From JAFGKM01 sp964403465 (GTDB lineage: Bacteria > Ratteibacteria > UBA8468 > B48-G9 > JAFGKM01): DNA of 44,601 nt. The position numbers and the translations under genes were made by a program. A model generated the notes under the pieces. The model was given only the letters and a program-made list of their open reading frames with translations, was not told the origin of the DNA and searched no databases. Positions 17,554 through 26,097 of the stretch are shown here, piece by piece (positions within the stretch are counted from its first letter, which is position 1; each line of letters opens with the position of its first letter). Location: the NCBI GenBank assembly GCA_964403465.1, contig CAYOFY010000004.1, forward strand, positions 1 through 44,601, written 5' to 3'.

Positions 17554-18942
17554 ATGAAGATACTGAGCATACGGAGAATTACCAATGACCGGAGACACAA
17601 CGCTTTTACGGGCGCCTGCTGGTTCAAAGGGAATCTGTATGTTGCCTACCGCCAGGGGGACATGCACGCGGATGACGACCAGGGAAGGCAGATAGTCATG
17701 CGCAGCCGGGACAAGGGTATTACATGGGATACCGTTGCGGTATGCCGAGGTGACGGCGATACGCGAGATGCGCACCTTTACAGCGATGGTCAACGTCTCT
17801 TCGCGGTAGGTTTTCAAGCCGGCAATAATTCCATGAAAAGTGTTTCAGGATGTGCTTTTACAGAAGACGGTGACCGCTGGACAACCTGGCGTGCATACAC
17901 GGGTACTGGAGAATACGTTCTCTGGCGTCCAGAGTGGTACAAATGCAGGCACTACTGCGCCGGTTACCATGAAACACACGGCGTGCACTGGTTTGAAAGC
18001 GAGGACGGCTTATCATGGAGAGATATCAGGGTAGTATACGACTCACCCGAAGAAGAGCCAAATGAATGCGCTCTGGAGATACTGCCGGACGGAACGGCAA
18101 CCATGTTGATGCGCTGTGAAAAAATGGGGCAACATCCTTACCTGTGCCGGAGCTGCTTTCCTTTCGATTCCTGGGAGATGCAGCGCCTTGAAGATATTTC
18201 TCTTACGGGCCCCTCTGTCTGGACGGTTAATGGAAATGTCTTCATCGGATGCCGCTGGCACCTTACATGCTCAGACGTGGGAGACGAGGGCGGAAGTGCC
18301 AGGCATACTGCCATATTCAAGGTTGCCGAGGGAAAAACTATTTTGCAGTGCGTTCTCCCTTCAGGTCCACGTCCTGACCATTCCTACATGGGCGTGGCTC
18401 GCTGGCCCGAAAACCGGCACCGGTTTGCTATCAGTTTCTACAGCAACGCTATTGCCAATGAAGACCCTGCCATAGAACAGTGGAGCCATCCTCAGATATA
18501 TCTGGCGGATATTCTCTTCGGAGCTGAGTTCATACAGGAGATGCTGGTCAGTGAGCTGGCAGATACGCGGGGCATTGATAATGCTGTTCTCCCTGACCCT
18601 GAGATGAAAACCTGGAAGTTCCGTCCGGTGAAAACAGGTAAAGTTCAGAATTTCATTGACGCACATGAAATAATCAGGGGTCGTGCCGGAACTCTCTATT
18701 TCGTCAAGGATATTGACATTGGTCCTGTGGATGAAATTACCCTTCACCTGGGATACGACGGGCCTGTCAAGGTCTGGTGGAACAAGGAGGTTGTTTTTGC
18801 CGGTCCAGGTACCAACCCTGCCCGGGAGGATATGACTTCGGTCCGCATCCGAACAAAGCACGGCCGTAACCGCCTTGCCGTGGCGCTGGATACCAATGGC
18901 GGCAAAGCCTGGGGCATTTTCGCCCGATATGAAAGCCTGTAA
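17554..18942 (+). CDS. Sialidase-like propeller protein with C-terminal beta-sandwich domain
   Basis: The 462-residue protein has a BNR-type propeller in roughly the first 330 residues (SRDKGITWD, TEDGDRWTTW, SEDGLSWRD) and then a separate beta-sandwich of about 110 residues (LYFVKDIDIGPVDEITLHLG, KVWWNKEVVFAG, LAVALDTNGG). The extra domain looks like the ligand-binding jelly-roll appended to glycoside hydrolases. There is no signal peptide. A strong ribosome site (AAGGGAGGTG, 17538-17547) lies 6 bases before ATG 17554; a GTG at 17545 would overlap that site and is rejected. GC content rises from about here to 25 kb. Confidence 0.78.
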   Translation: MKILSIRRITNDRRHNAFTGACWFKGNLYVAYRQGDMHADDDQGRQIVMRSRDKGITWDTVAVCRGDGDTRDAHLYSDGQRLFAVGFQAGNNSMKSVSGCAFTEDGDRWTTWRAYTGTGEYVLWRPEWYKCRHYCAGYHETHGVHWFESEDGLSWRDIRVVYDSPEEEPNECALEILPDGTATMLMRCEKMGQHPYLCRSCFPFDSWEMQRLEDISLTGPSVWTVNGNVFIGCRWHLTCSDVGDEGGSARHTAIFKVAEGKTILQCVLPSGPRPDHSYMGVARWPENRHRFAISFYSNAIANEDPAIEQWSHPQIYLADILFGAEFIQEMLVSELADTRGIDNAVLPDPEMKTWKFRPVKTGKVQNFIDAHEIIRGRAGTLYFVKDIDIGPVDEITLHLGYDGPVKVWWNKEVVFAGPGTNPAREDMTSVRIRTKHGRNRLAVALDTNGGKAWGIFARYESL

Positions 18943-18958
18943 GGAGGGAAATCTTTTC

Positions 18959-19930
18959 ATGAGAATGAAATTGATATTTGTCCCCGTTCTGATACCGCTA
19001 ATCCTGGCCGGATGCGCTTCCATCTCTTCAATCTCACGCATTACGCCAGCTGACAGACGTCTGGCCGAAAGAGGTGAAGTTGCCGTGAATCTCGCCTGGG
19101 GTACGCCTGCCAACGAGATTGCAAACATGATTGTGTACGACTCGCAGAAAAATTTGATTCCCATGTTGAAGGGAGAAACCAGAGGGACTCCTGAGCAATT
19201 GGATTTTGCCAGACGACAGATAACCGCCGTTGCCGCTGTCTGCGAAGAAGGTCCAACCTGGCCAAACCCACCTCATTTTGTTATACCGCACACACCTTCA
19301 GCTCCCGCAATAGACGGCAAGACGGATGAATCCGCCTGGCGGAAAGCTGCCATCTTCAGTATCATCTATCCATTCAACGAACAAAAGGCTGCACCCGAAC
19401 CGAAAACCATCTTCCGAATGCTGTGGAACGAGAAGTATCTATTCTTTGCCTTCGAGTGTTCGGATGAGGACGTACAGGCGGAGAATGTCGAGCGCGATGG
19501 GCCCGTATGGGACTGGGATTGCGTGGAAATATTTCTACTGCCGGAATTCCAGAGCGGACTCTACTGGGAAATAAACACAACGCCCGCCGGCTCAATATAC
19601 GACGCTCTCAATGCCAAGAAATTCAAGGGTTGGGGCGGACTTGCGCGCCCTGAGCTCACGGTAAAAGGCATGCAGATTGCATGTAATGTCAACGGCACAC
19701 TGAATTGTTCTGACGACAAGGATGTCGGTTATACCGTAGAGGTCGCCGTACCTTTCAGGCAGATACCATCCTACATGCGCGGAAACAAGCCGCGACAGGG
19801 TGATAAACTGTACCTGATGCTCATCCGTATCGACCGCAATGCTGATGGTATAAGAAACTATGCCTTCACGCCACTCCTGAACTGGGGACATAATATATGG
19901 AATCATGCTCAGGCAGAACTGGGAAGATAG
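18959..19930 (+). CDS. CBM9-like carbohydrate-binding lipoprotein
   Basis: The 323-residue protein begins with a lipoprotein signal ending LILAGC, with Cys19 as the lipidation site, so it should be membrane-anchored. The second half (from about residue 105) has the CBM9/DOMON pattern: PAIDGKTDESAW, then FRMLWNEKYLFFAFECSDEDV, WDWDCVEIFLLPE, YWEINTTPAGSIYD and VGYTVEVAVPFRQIP. It probably binds sugars at the cell surface or in the periplasm. The first 100 residues are not recognised. AAGGAGGG at 18941-18948 is 10 bases before ATG 18959. In-frame upstream ATGs lie inside the previous gene and would bury the signal peptide. Confidence 0.8.
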   Translation: MRMKLIFVPVLIPLILAGCASISSISRITPADRRLAERGEVAVNLAWGTPANEIANMIVYDSQKNLIPMLKGETRGTPEQLDFARRQITAVAAVCEEGPTWPNPPHFVIPHTPSAPAIDGKTDESAWRKAAIFSIIYPFNEQKAAPEPKTIFRMLWNEKYLFFAFECSDEDVQAENVERDGPVWDWDCVEIFLLPEFQSGLYWEINTTPAGSIYDALNAKKFKGWGGLARPELTVKGMQIACNVNGTLNCSDDKDVGYTVEVAVPFRQIPSYMRGNKPRQGDKLYLMLIRIDRNADGIRNYAFTPLLNWGHNIWNHAQAELGR

Positions 19931-19932
19931 TG

Positions 19933-20435
19933 ATGCTCCCTGAATTTCCGCGAAAAAGGCATTGTATAACGCGTATTGCAGTATTCTTTTTCGCCTGTCC
20001 TGTTGTATTCACTATCCTGCTGACAGTGTCACGGACGGTGCTTGCCGCTGACAATCCTGTGGCTTACTGCGTTAGTACCAGCTCGCCGCCTGTGATTGAC
20101 GGAGACCTGTCGGATCCCTGCTGGAAGGAAGTGGAGCCTGTGGACAATTTTGTTATACCGGTTTCAGGACAGAAAGCCAAATTTCCCACGACATTCAAGG
20201 TCACGTATGAACGGACTCATCTTTACATTGCGGTAACCGCACAGGAAAATGAACGGATAGACCCGGCGACACGCAAAGACAATGATATCGTCCGCGACCG
20301 GTACGTAAGCCGTTATTCACTTGAACTGTTTCTATCCCCTCGTGAGGGTACGTGCTACCAGCTGGTTTGGGATATCAACGGTATCCGATGGGATTCGGAC
20401 TGGTTGGATAATAAATGGGACGGTAACTGGCAGGT
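19933..20435 (+). CDS. CBM9-like secreted protein, 5' part (runs into assembly gap)
   Basis: The visible 167 complete codons encode a signal peptide (hydrophobic stretch IAVFFFACPVVFTILLTVS, cleavage near VLAAD) and the first half of a CBM9-like domain (VIDGDLSDPCWKEVE, LYIAVTAQENERID, YSLELFLSPREGTCYQ, ending DGNWQ). It is a paralogue of the upstream lipoprotein's binding domain. The second half of the CBM9 fold is missing because of the gap. ATG 19933 follows the previous stop by two bases; GTG 19930 is a possible alternative. If the gap is collapsed on its 10-base end overlap, it stays in frame with the sequence on the right. Confidence 0.72.
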
Positions 20436-20535
20436 NNNNNNNNNNNNNNNNNNNNNNNNNNNNNNNNNNNNNNNNNNNNNNNNNNNNNNNNNNNNNNNNN
20501 NNNNNNNNNNNNNNNNNNNNNNNNNNNNNNNNNNN
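20436..20535. other. Assembly gap (100 N) with identical 10-base ends
   Basis: There are exactly 100 N, the usual placeholder for a gap of unknown length. The ten bases before it (20426-20435, ACTGGCAGGT) are identical to the ten after it (20536-20545). This suggests overlapping contig ends or a short direct repeat at a variable site. Confidence 0.99.
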
Positions 20536-20795
20536 ACTGGCAGGTTCGCGGCAGTACTCTTCTCCAACGCCTGGAAATGATCCTGGACGCCCATGGTGAT
20601 GAAATACGACGGCATCCGTTACTTCGACCGCTTGCGGCCAGGACGCTGAAAGATCATGCGGCGTGGGAAAAAGCAACATATCCTGACGAGTCTTCCCGAT
20701 GGAACGCTTTCCGACAGATGGACTATAACGTGGAAGCACTGGAAAAGGTTCTTGAATGGAATGAAAAACTGAATGGAGGAAATGATGAGCGGTAA
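20536..20795 (+). CDS. 3' part of a gene broken by the gap
   Basis: From the right edge of the gap one frame stays open to TAA 20793-20795. It encodes a mainly helical, charged tail (LLQRLEMILDAHGDEI ... ALEKVLEWNEKLNGG). On collapsing the 10-base overlap, this frame joins the CBM9-like 5' part, giving about 250 residues. However, the join would skip the second half of the CBM9 fold, so these may be two genes or one longer gene. The end overlaps the next start by 11 bases. The function is unknown. Confidence 0.55.
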
Positions 20796-23700
20796 CCTTC
20801 GATGGATATCCAGAACAGTTTTTACTGTTGCGGCACTGGTCGGATTATCCGGTTTTCGTGCCAGCACGGAGGAAGTCAATAGAATCCGCAACGACGGGTT
20901 TGAGGAAACAAGCTTATCCTCGTGGATTCCCCAGGGTCCTGTAAAAATTATCACCGGGCAGGAGGGGAGGGAGGTATACCGCGGCAAGCAATGCCTCCTG
21001 ATTCACACTGCCGAAAAAGCCATCACGGTTTACCAGGAAAAGACCGGTGTTCCCGGTATGGGTTATGGATACAGATTCGCCGTGCGCGGAAGCGGCCGCT
21101 TCTTTGTCCGTCTGTATGAAAATAATGCTCAGGGTAACTGCGGAGCCCCCCTGGTTGTGGAAAACAATGCCGGTCCGGAATGGAAGGAATACACAGGTGA
21201 GCTGCAGACAAAAAACCCTGCGGCGAGTGATTTCTCGTTGGTCATCGGGGCGGAAGCCGGAAGCGATGTCTATTTCGACGAGATTGCCGTGTGGGAGAAA
21301 ACGTACGTTGGGGGCAATTCGCGTTTTGATTACGGCATGGGTGACCAGAGCTATGACAGACTGGCAGCAGAGCCGCTTGTTTCACGTCACGTACCCTGGG
21401 CAAACCCGCTGGCAGGCGGAAAATTGAAAACCCTGGTTATCTGTCCCAACAGCATGATGCGCGGCGTCATAGAACTGGCACAGCGACTGGAGATGGACTA
21501 TACGATAATTCCGACAGGCCGCTCTGACACATTCTACGGACCCGGCTCCTTCGCGGATATCCAGCCGGTCCCCGGGTACAGCCTTATTGTTGATAAACTG
21601 GCGCGAGAACGGCTGGCACCGGAAAGATACTACGACCTGATTATTGTGGCTGCTTTCTCATGGCAGGCGCTGCCTGATTTTGTCCGGGAGAATATTTTAC
21701 AGAGAGTGATGAACGGCGCCGGACTTCTCTACCGTGAATATTCGCAGAACAAAATTCAGGGGAAAGCTGAAAATCAGCCGAAAGGAAAGAACTTTATCCT
21801 GGATGTACTCCAAAGATCCACTGACCAATCCTCAACGGTTGACCGTTTATGGCGACAGTTCCCCATGAATATGTTGCCGCTCATACCCGCAACCGATGAG
21901 GCAGATGCAATGCGCAAGTGTATTGAAAACGGGGGAACAGAAGAAACCGACGGAGGATGGAGAGGCGGTTCGTGGTGGAAAACAAAAGGACTTATGCCCC
22001 TGAACGTAAAGTGCGGGGTAATGGGTAAAGGACGCGTGACCTTTCTGGACTATTACCAGGGATGGAACTACCTGTCCTACGGTCGCGGCGCGGAAAGCTG
22101 GCTCACCCCGCACAACCTTGTCACCAACCCGATATACTACGAGTACTACTATTCATGGTTGGTCAAACTTTGCCTGTGGACCGCGGCCCACGAAGGTCGG
22201 GATTCCGACGTCCTGGAGGTGAAGGTGCCCGAAATATTGAACAGAGAAACGATGGCTGGAACAGAGATCTTGCTTCCACTCCAGACAGCCGTGCCTGAGG
22301 CGATAAGGTGCGAATACGTTATCCGCGATAGTCAGGGGGATGTGGTTCACTGCGCTTCGCCCGAAATTCAAGGCGTGACGCGGCAGATTACGGTCACCAT
22401 GCCTGTTCTGCCCTGGGGTAACTACACACTGGACATCTGGCTGTTGACATCGGAGAAAGCGAAAGTGACCTTCGTTTCCACGCAATTTGCAGTTACTGAC
22501 CCCGGCGGTATAGAAAAGTTGACAACCGGTCGTGACCGCTACAATGATGGGGATATAATTACCGGCATGTTCTCCCTTCGGGCACCATTGCGGCCGGGCG
22601 AGCGGCTGGAGGCATCGCTGAGAGATTCATGGAACAGAATTCTCGCTAATACGGCGCTGACTGATATTGATGGCATAAACGGTACGTTCAGTCTGCCCCT
22701 CCGCCTGCCTCTGTCTTACAGTATCCAGGTTAAGGTTGAACTGATAGACAGCCATGGCACCGTGGACAGAAAATCGGTTCTGGTCGGTATTCCCATTACT
22801 GAGAACTGTGATTTCTATCTGATTACAAGTGGGCTCGGATACGCAAAGGAACCCGGGGACCGATTTGTGGCCGAACAGGTAATTCCGCGCTTTCCCGCTT
22901 TCAACGCAGCCAGACCATGGGGCGGACTGTTATCCACAGCCCAGCAATATGCGCAATGGAACATGCCGAGCTTTGTGTATGTCAATTCCCAGGGATGGAG
23001 CGGCGGGCACAATGCGTGGAAAGAAGGACTCAAAGAGGGGCCGCACGGCCCGGAATTCAAGACCTGCCTTACGGCAGTAGCCGATGGACTGGAAAGACTC
23101 TGCCAGTCCATCGGTTCTGCCAACGCACCGTTCGCCGTCGTAGGCCACGAAATCAACTGTGAAGACATGTTGATTCCGGAATTCTGTTTCTGTGAACGTT
23201 GTCTTCCCAGGTTCCGAAGCTGGCTGAAAACAATCTATAATGACGATATCGCGGCACTGAACCGGGAGTGGTCGTCGGATTACACGGATTTCAGCCAGGT
23301 TATGCCAGCCCGGCTCGACGAGTTGCAGGAATGCGAAGCTAAAGGCGGAGCCGCGCGCTGGTTGGACTCCCGCTACTTCATGTACGACCAGGTGTGGACA
23401 CAGTTGTACCGCAACGAAGCGCTTCTGCTGAAATCCCACTATGACAGGGTTAATACACAGGTCAACAATGCCTGGTTCGTTCAGGTGGAGAACTTCACCC
23501 CGTTTATCTGGGAAAATCTCTTCAAGGACGTCAAGGGGTATGGATGTGAATTCCGCGATTACGGGCCGGCGGATTCCCTGATGTACGAGATGGCGGCCGA
23601 TTTCGGACAGGACCGGTATTACTCCGGCCCCTGGCTTGACCCATGCTGGAGTTATAATACCGGGCACCACAAGATGCGCGTGGCACCGTGGTGGCTTCTG

Positions 23701-24957
23701 TTCCACGGTGCGCGGGGTATCGTAATGTGGGGACTCGGTCCCAATCCCGACGTAGCTGGCGGCATCCGTCCGCTCACTGCGGATTTATCCTACGCTCTGG
23801 ACTACTTCAAGATTCTGCACGAACAGGCCGCGGAAGCGCAGGAGGGCATCGCCACGCTGCTCACCTCGTCTCGCAAGGTCCGAAGCCCCATAGCCATGGT
23901 AATATCCAGCCGCAACAGTTTCGCCGCACGGCTCGCGCCTCAGTCCGACTGTTCGTTCAGGGATGCATTTGAGAGCCATTTCATCGCCCTTCAGACCATG
24001 GGGCTGCAGCCGCAGTTCGTCGGACAGGACGACCTGACACCTGAACTGATAAGGGAAAAAGGATGGAAGGTGCTGGTTCTTCCGTACAACAGAGCGATGA
24101 GCATTGCTGTGGCGCAGGTGTTGTTGGACTTCGTGAAAAGTGGCGGGCTGCTTCTGGCTGACAATCAGCCTGGCATCTTCACCGAACACGGCCGGAAACT
24201 GGAAACCGGCTCGCTGGCTGCTCTGTACCCGAGCTTTGCGCCGGAACTGTACCGGACGCAGTACGGCAAAGGCGAGGCGGTCTACCTTGGCGGCCAGTTG
24301 AACGGGGCACAGAGAATGATTCTCGCAGGCAATTTCAGTCGCCTGTACCCTGCGCTGGAGCTGTTCAGAACCAGAAGTATTGAACCACCGGTCAGGATTA
24401 CCGATGCTTCAGGCGTAGACCGATTTGAAGTCTTCCGCGCGCTCTTTAAATACGGGACGGCTCAATACCTGGGAGTGCTGCAGGACCCCGCCATCAGGGG
24501 TGCATCAACCGGTGAGACAAGTTTCATCACGTTTGGAGCAAAACGCCATGTTTATGATATGCGCAGAAAAGAGTATCTGGGTTTCACAGACAGGATAGAA
24601 ACGGCCATCAAGCCGGAAGAAGCCAGGGTGTTCGCACTATTGCCCGCCAGGATGCAGGCGTTCAGTATTCTTCCTGCTCGCGAAAACGTAAAACGTGGAG
24701 ACACTCTGCCAGTCACTTTTAAGATGGAATACACCGATGGCGACGGCCGTGAAATAGGTAATTGCGTCGTGGTGCAGGTTACCCGGGAAGACGGAATGCC
24801 TGTCAGGTATTATAATCGGAAAGTGACAGGACATGGCTCTTACATGCATTGGGATATTCCGATAAGTCTGAATGAATCTGCGGGAATTTATACCATCAGC
24901 GCCATGCACGTGGCCACCGGTATGAAGGCGGTGGCGGAATTCACGGTTGGAGAGTGA
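20785..24957 (+). CDS. Very large secreted GH42-like glycosidase with N-terminal CBM, paralogue of the 11467 gene
   Basis: The 1390-residue protein has a signal peptide (cleavage near FRA-ST) and a CBM4/9-like domain at about 33-172 (NDGFEETSLSSW ... VYFDEIAVW). After that it follows the same order as the 1307-residue protein: a flavodoxin/GATase-like domain at about 208-320 (KLKTLVICPNSMMRGVIELA), beta-sandwich modules, and a barrel with GHE at 787-789, CFCERC near 801-806 and LNREWSSDYTDFSQV. A trimerisation-like domain (VLVLPYNRAMS, GGLLLADNQPG) and a C-terminal beta domain complete it. Glu789 aligns with Glu681 of the paralogue. ATG 20785 is chosen because GGAGG ends 5 bases upstream; 20773 and 20782 are alternatives. 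GC content in sampled lines is about 60%. Confidence 0.82.
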   Translation: MSGNLRWISRTVFTVAALVGLSGFRASTEEVNRIRNDGFEETSLSSWIPQGPVKIITGQEGREVYRGKQCLLIHTAEKAITVYQEKTGVPGMGYGYRFAVRGSGRFFVRLYENNAQGNCGAPLVVENNAGPEWKEYTGELQTKNPAASDFSLVIGAEAGSDVYFDEIAVWEKTYVGGNSRFDYGMGDQSYDRLAAEPLVSRHVPWANPLAGGKLKTLVICPNSMMRGVIELAQRLEMDYTIIPTGRSDTFYGPGSFADIQPVPGYSLIVDKLARERLAPERYYDLIIVAAFSWQALPDFVRENILQRVMNGAGLLYREYSQNKIQGKAENQPKGKNFILDVLQRSTDQSSTVDRLWRQFPMNMLPLIPATDEADAMRKCIENGGTEETDGGWRGGSWWKTKGLMPLNVKCGVMGKGRVTFLDYYQGWNYLSYGRGAESWLTPHNLVTNPIYYEYYYSWLVKLCLWTAAHEGRDSDVLEVKVPEILNRETMAGTEILLPLQTAVPEAIRCEYVIRDSQGDVVHCASPEIQGVTRQITVTMPVLPWGNYTLDIWLLTSEKAKVTFVSTQFAVTDPGGIEKLTTGRDRYNDGDIITGMFSLRAPLRPGERLEASLRDSWNRILANTALTDIDGINGTFSLPLRLPLSYSIQVKVELIDSHGTVDRKSVLVGIPITENCDFYLITSGLGYAKEPGDRFVAEQVIPRFPAFNAARPWGGLLSTAQQYAQWNMPSFVYVNSQGWSGGHNAWKEGLKEGPHGPEFKTCLTAVADGLERLCQSIGSANAPFAVVGHEINCEDMLIPEFCFCERCLPRFRSWLKTIYNDDIAALNREWSSDYTDFSQVMPARLDELQECEAKGGAARWLDSRYFMYDQVWTQLYRNEALLLKSHYDRVNTQVNNAWFVQVENFTPFIWENLFKDVKGYGCEFRDYGPADSLMYEMAADFGQDRYYSGPWLDPCWSYNTGHHKMRVAPWWLLFHGARGIVMWGLGPNPDVAGGIRPLTADLSYALDYFKILHEQAAEAQEGIATLLTSSRKVRSPIAMVISSRNSFAARLAPQSDCSFRDAFESHFIALQTMGLQPQFVGQDDLTPELIREKGWKVLVLPYNRAMSIAVAQVLLDFVKSGGLLLADNQPGIFTEHGRKLETGSLAALYPSFAPELYRTQYGKGEAVYLGGQLNGAQRMILAGNFSRLYPALELFRTRSIEPPVRITDASGVDRFEVFRALFKYGTAQYLGVLQDPAIRGASTGETSFITFGAKRHVYDMRRKEYLGFTDRIETAIKPEEARVFALLPARMQAFSILPARENVKRGDTLPVTFKMEYTDGDGREIGNCVVVQVTREDGMPVRYYNRKVTGHGSYMHWDIPISLNESAGIYTISAMHVATGMKAVAEFTVGE

Positions 24958-24978
24958 CCGTGCCGGTGATCAGATTTC

Positions 24979-26097
24979 TCAGGGCCTATCGGAATTGACA
25001 CGGATGCGATGGGCAAGAATCTTTCCCAGGCAGTCCTCGACTGCCCAGTGTACCGCAAGGAACTCATCATTACCAAGAGGCAAAAGAGACGGTTGCCCGA
25101 ATTTAAGATTTTTTCCCATATCTTTAAGACTTCCTATGTGCCTTGCGGGCGCCTTACCCCATATCTTTGAGGCAGCAATTGTTCTCCATATATCATTGGA
25201 GAAATCAACAAGATTTACATACAATCCTGTATTTTCTTCCCTGTAGCAGTGAATAGAAAGAAGAAGATTATCCCTCAAGGAGATTACATTGGAAGCCTGT
25301 CCCGTAATTCCTGTATCTATCGGCTCGGACCATGTTATTCCGTCATCGCGTGAAACTACAATATGGTTTGTAAGGCTCCTGCCGGAATTTTCATCAAGAA
25401 ACCAGATAATCGTCACTATACGCCCATCAGGCATCTGACATGAACGTGTTTCATAGGCATTGATATTGGTTTTTTCTGATTTATAAAAGAGAGTCCTGTC
25501 ATCCCATGATCTACCATTATCCTTGCTGCGCAGCACAACGCCTATCCTGCCGGAAGGATATGTTCCGTCCCAGGTTGGAAATGTGCATCCCGTGGCAATG
25601 AGTTCTCCGTTTTTCAGCTGTATGCAGGGTCCCGACGTTTCGATCAATTCCGGTCTGCTCAGAGGAATTATCGCGGGCAAAGACCAATCCCGGCCTTCAT
25701 CTTCTGAAAAAGAAACAATGTTGGGACCATGCGGGAACCCGCCTGTTTCCGGATTCATGAAAACCTCGGGATCCTTGCGGTAGAAGCCGTATCCCGTTGC
25801 AATCAAGGTTCCGTTTCCAAGAAGCGTGGGCTTAATACTGCATGGACCTATGTGTCCGAGTTCTAATTCCTCATACATGGGGCCCTCCAGAACCCATGTT
25901 CTTCCATTATCATTTGACCGCGACACGTATATGCTGTTACTCCACGAATCAAATGCTTCACCTATGGGGAATAATGCAACAATATCACCAGAGGGCGTTC
26001 TCGCAAGACCTGGGAAATAGGCATGCCTGCTTACCAAGTTTGGAATGGGATTCTCATAAATTCTCATGCTCTCAACAACTGCAATTTTTCCTTCCAT
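24979..26097 (-). CDS. Sialidase-like BNR/Asp-box propeller protein (third in the window)
   Basis: The roughly 372-residue protein has four Asp boxes (SNDNGRTW, SEDEGRDW, SKDNGRSW, SRDDGITW), the usual count for a sialidase-type propeller. No signal peptide and no F/Y-R-I-P motif are seen. It follows the MFS transporter gene on the same strand. ATG 26100 overlaps the transporter stop as ATGA, while ATG 26097 is better spaced (6 bases) from the GGGGG ribosome site. The pairing with a transporter suggests that the protein acts on the imported compound. Its 3' end converges on the GH42-like gene with only 21 bases between. Confidence 0.8.
   Translation of the reverse strand: MEGKIAVVESMRIYENPIPNLVSRHAYFPGLARTPSGDIVALFPIGEAFDSWSNSIYVSRSNDNGRTWVLEGPMYEELELGHIGPCSIKPTLLGNGTLIATGYGFYRKDPEVFMNPETGGFPHGPNIVSFSEDEGRDWSLPAIIPLSRPELIETSGPCIQLKNGELIATGCTFPTWDGTYPSGRIGVVLRSKDNGRSWDDRTLFYKSEKTNINAYETRSCQMPDGRIVTIIWFLDENSGRSLTNHIVVSRDDGITWSEPIDTGITGQASNVISLRDNLLLSIHCYREENTGLYVNLVDFSNDIWRTIAASKIWGKAPARHIGSLKDMGKNLKFGQPSLLPLGNDEFLAVHWAVEDCLGKILAHRIRVNSDRP

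Noticed and set aside
22930..23706. 258-codon minus-strand open frame inside the larger GH42-like gene
   Set aside because: It is a shadow frame in GC-rich sequence with no recognisable domain.
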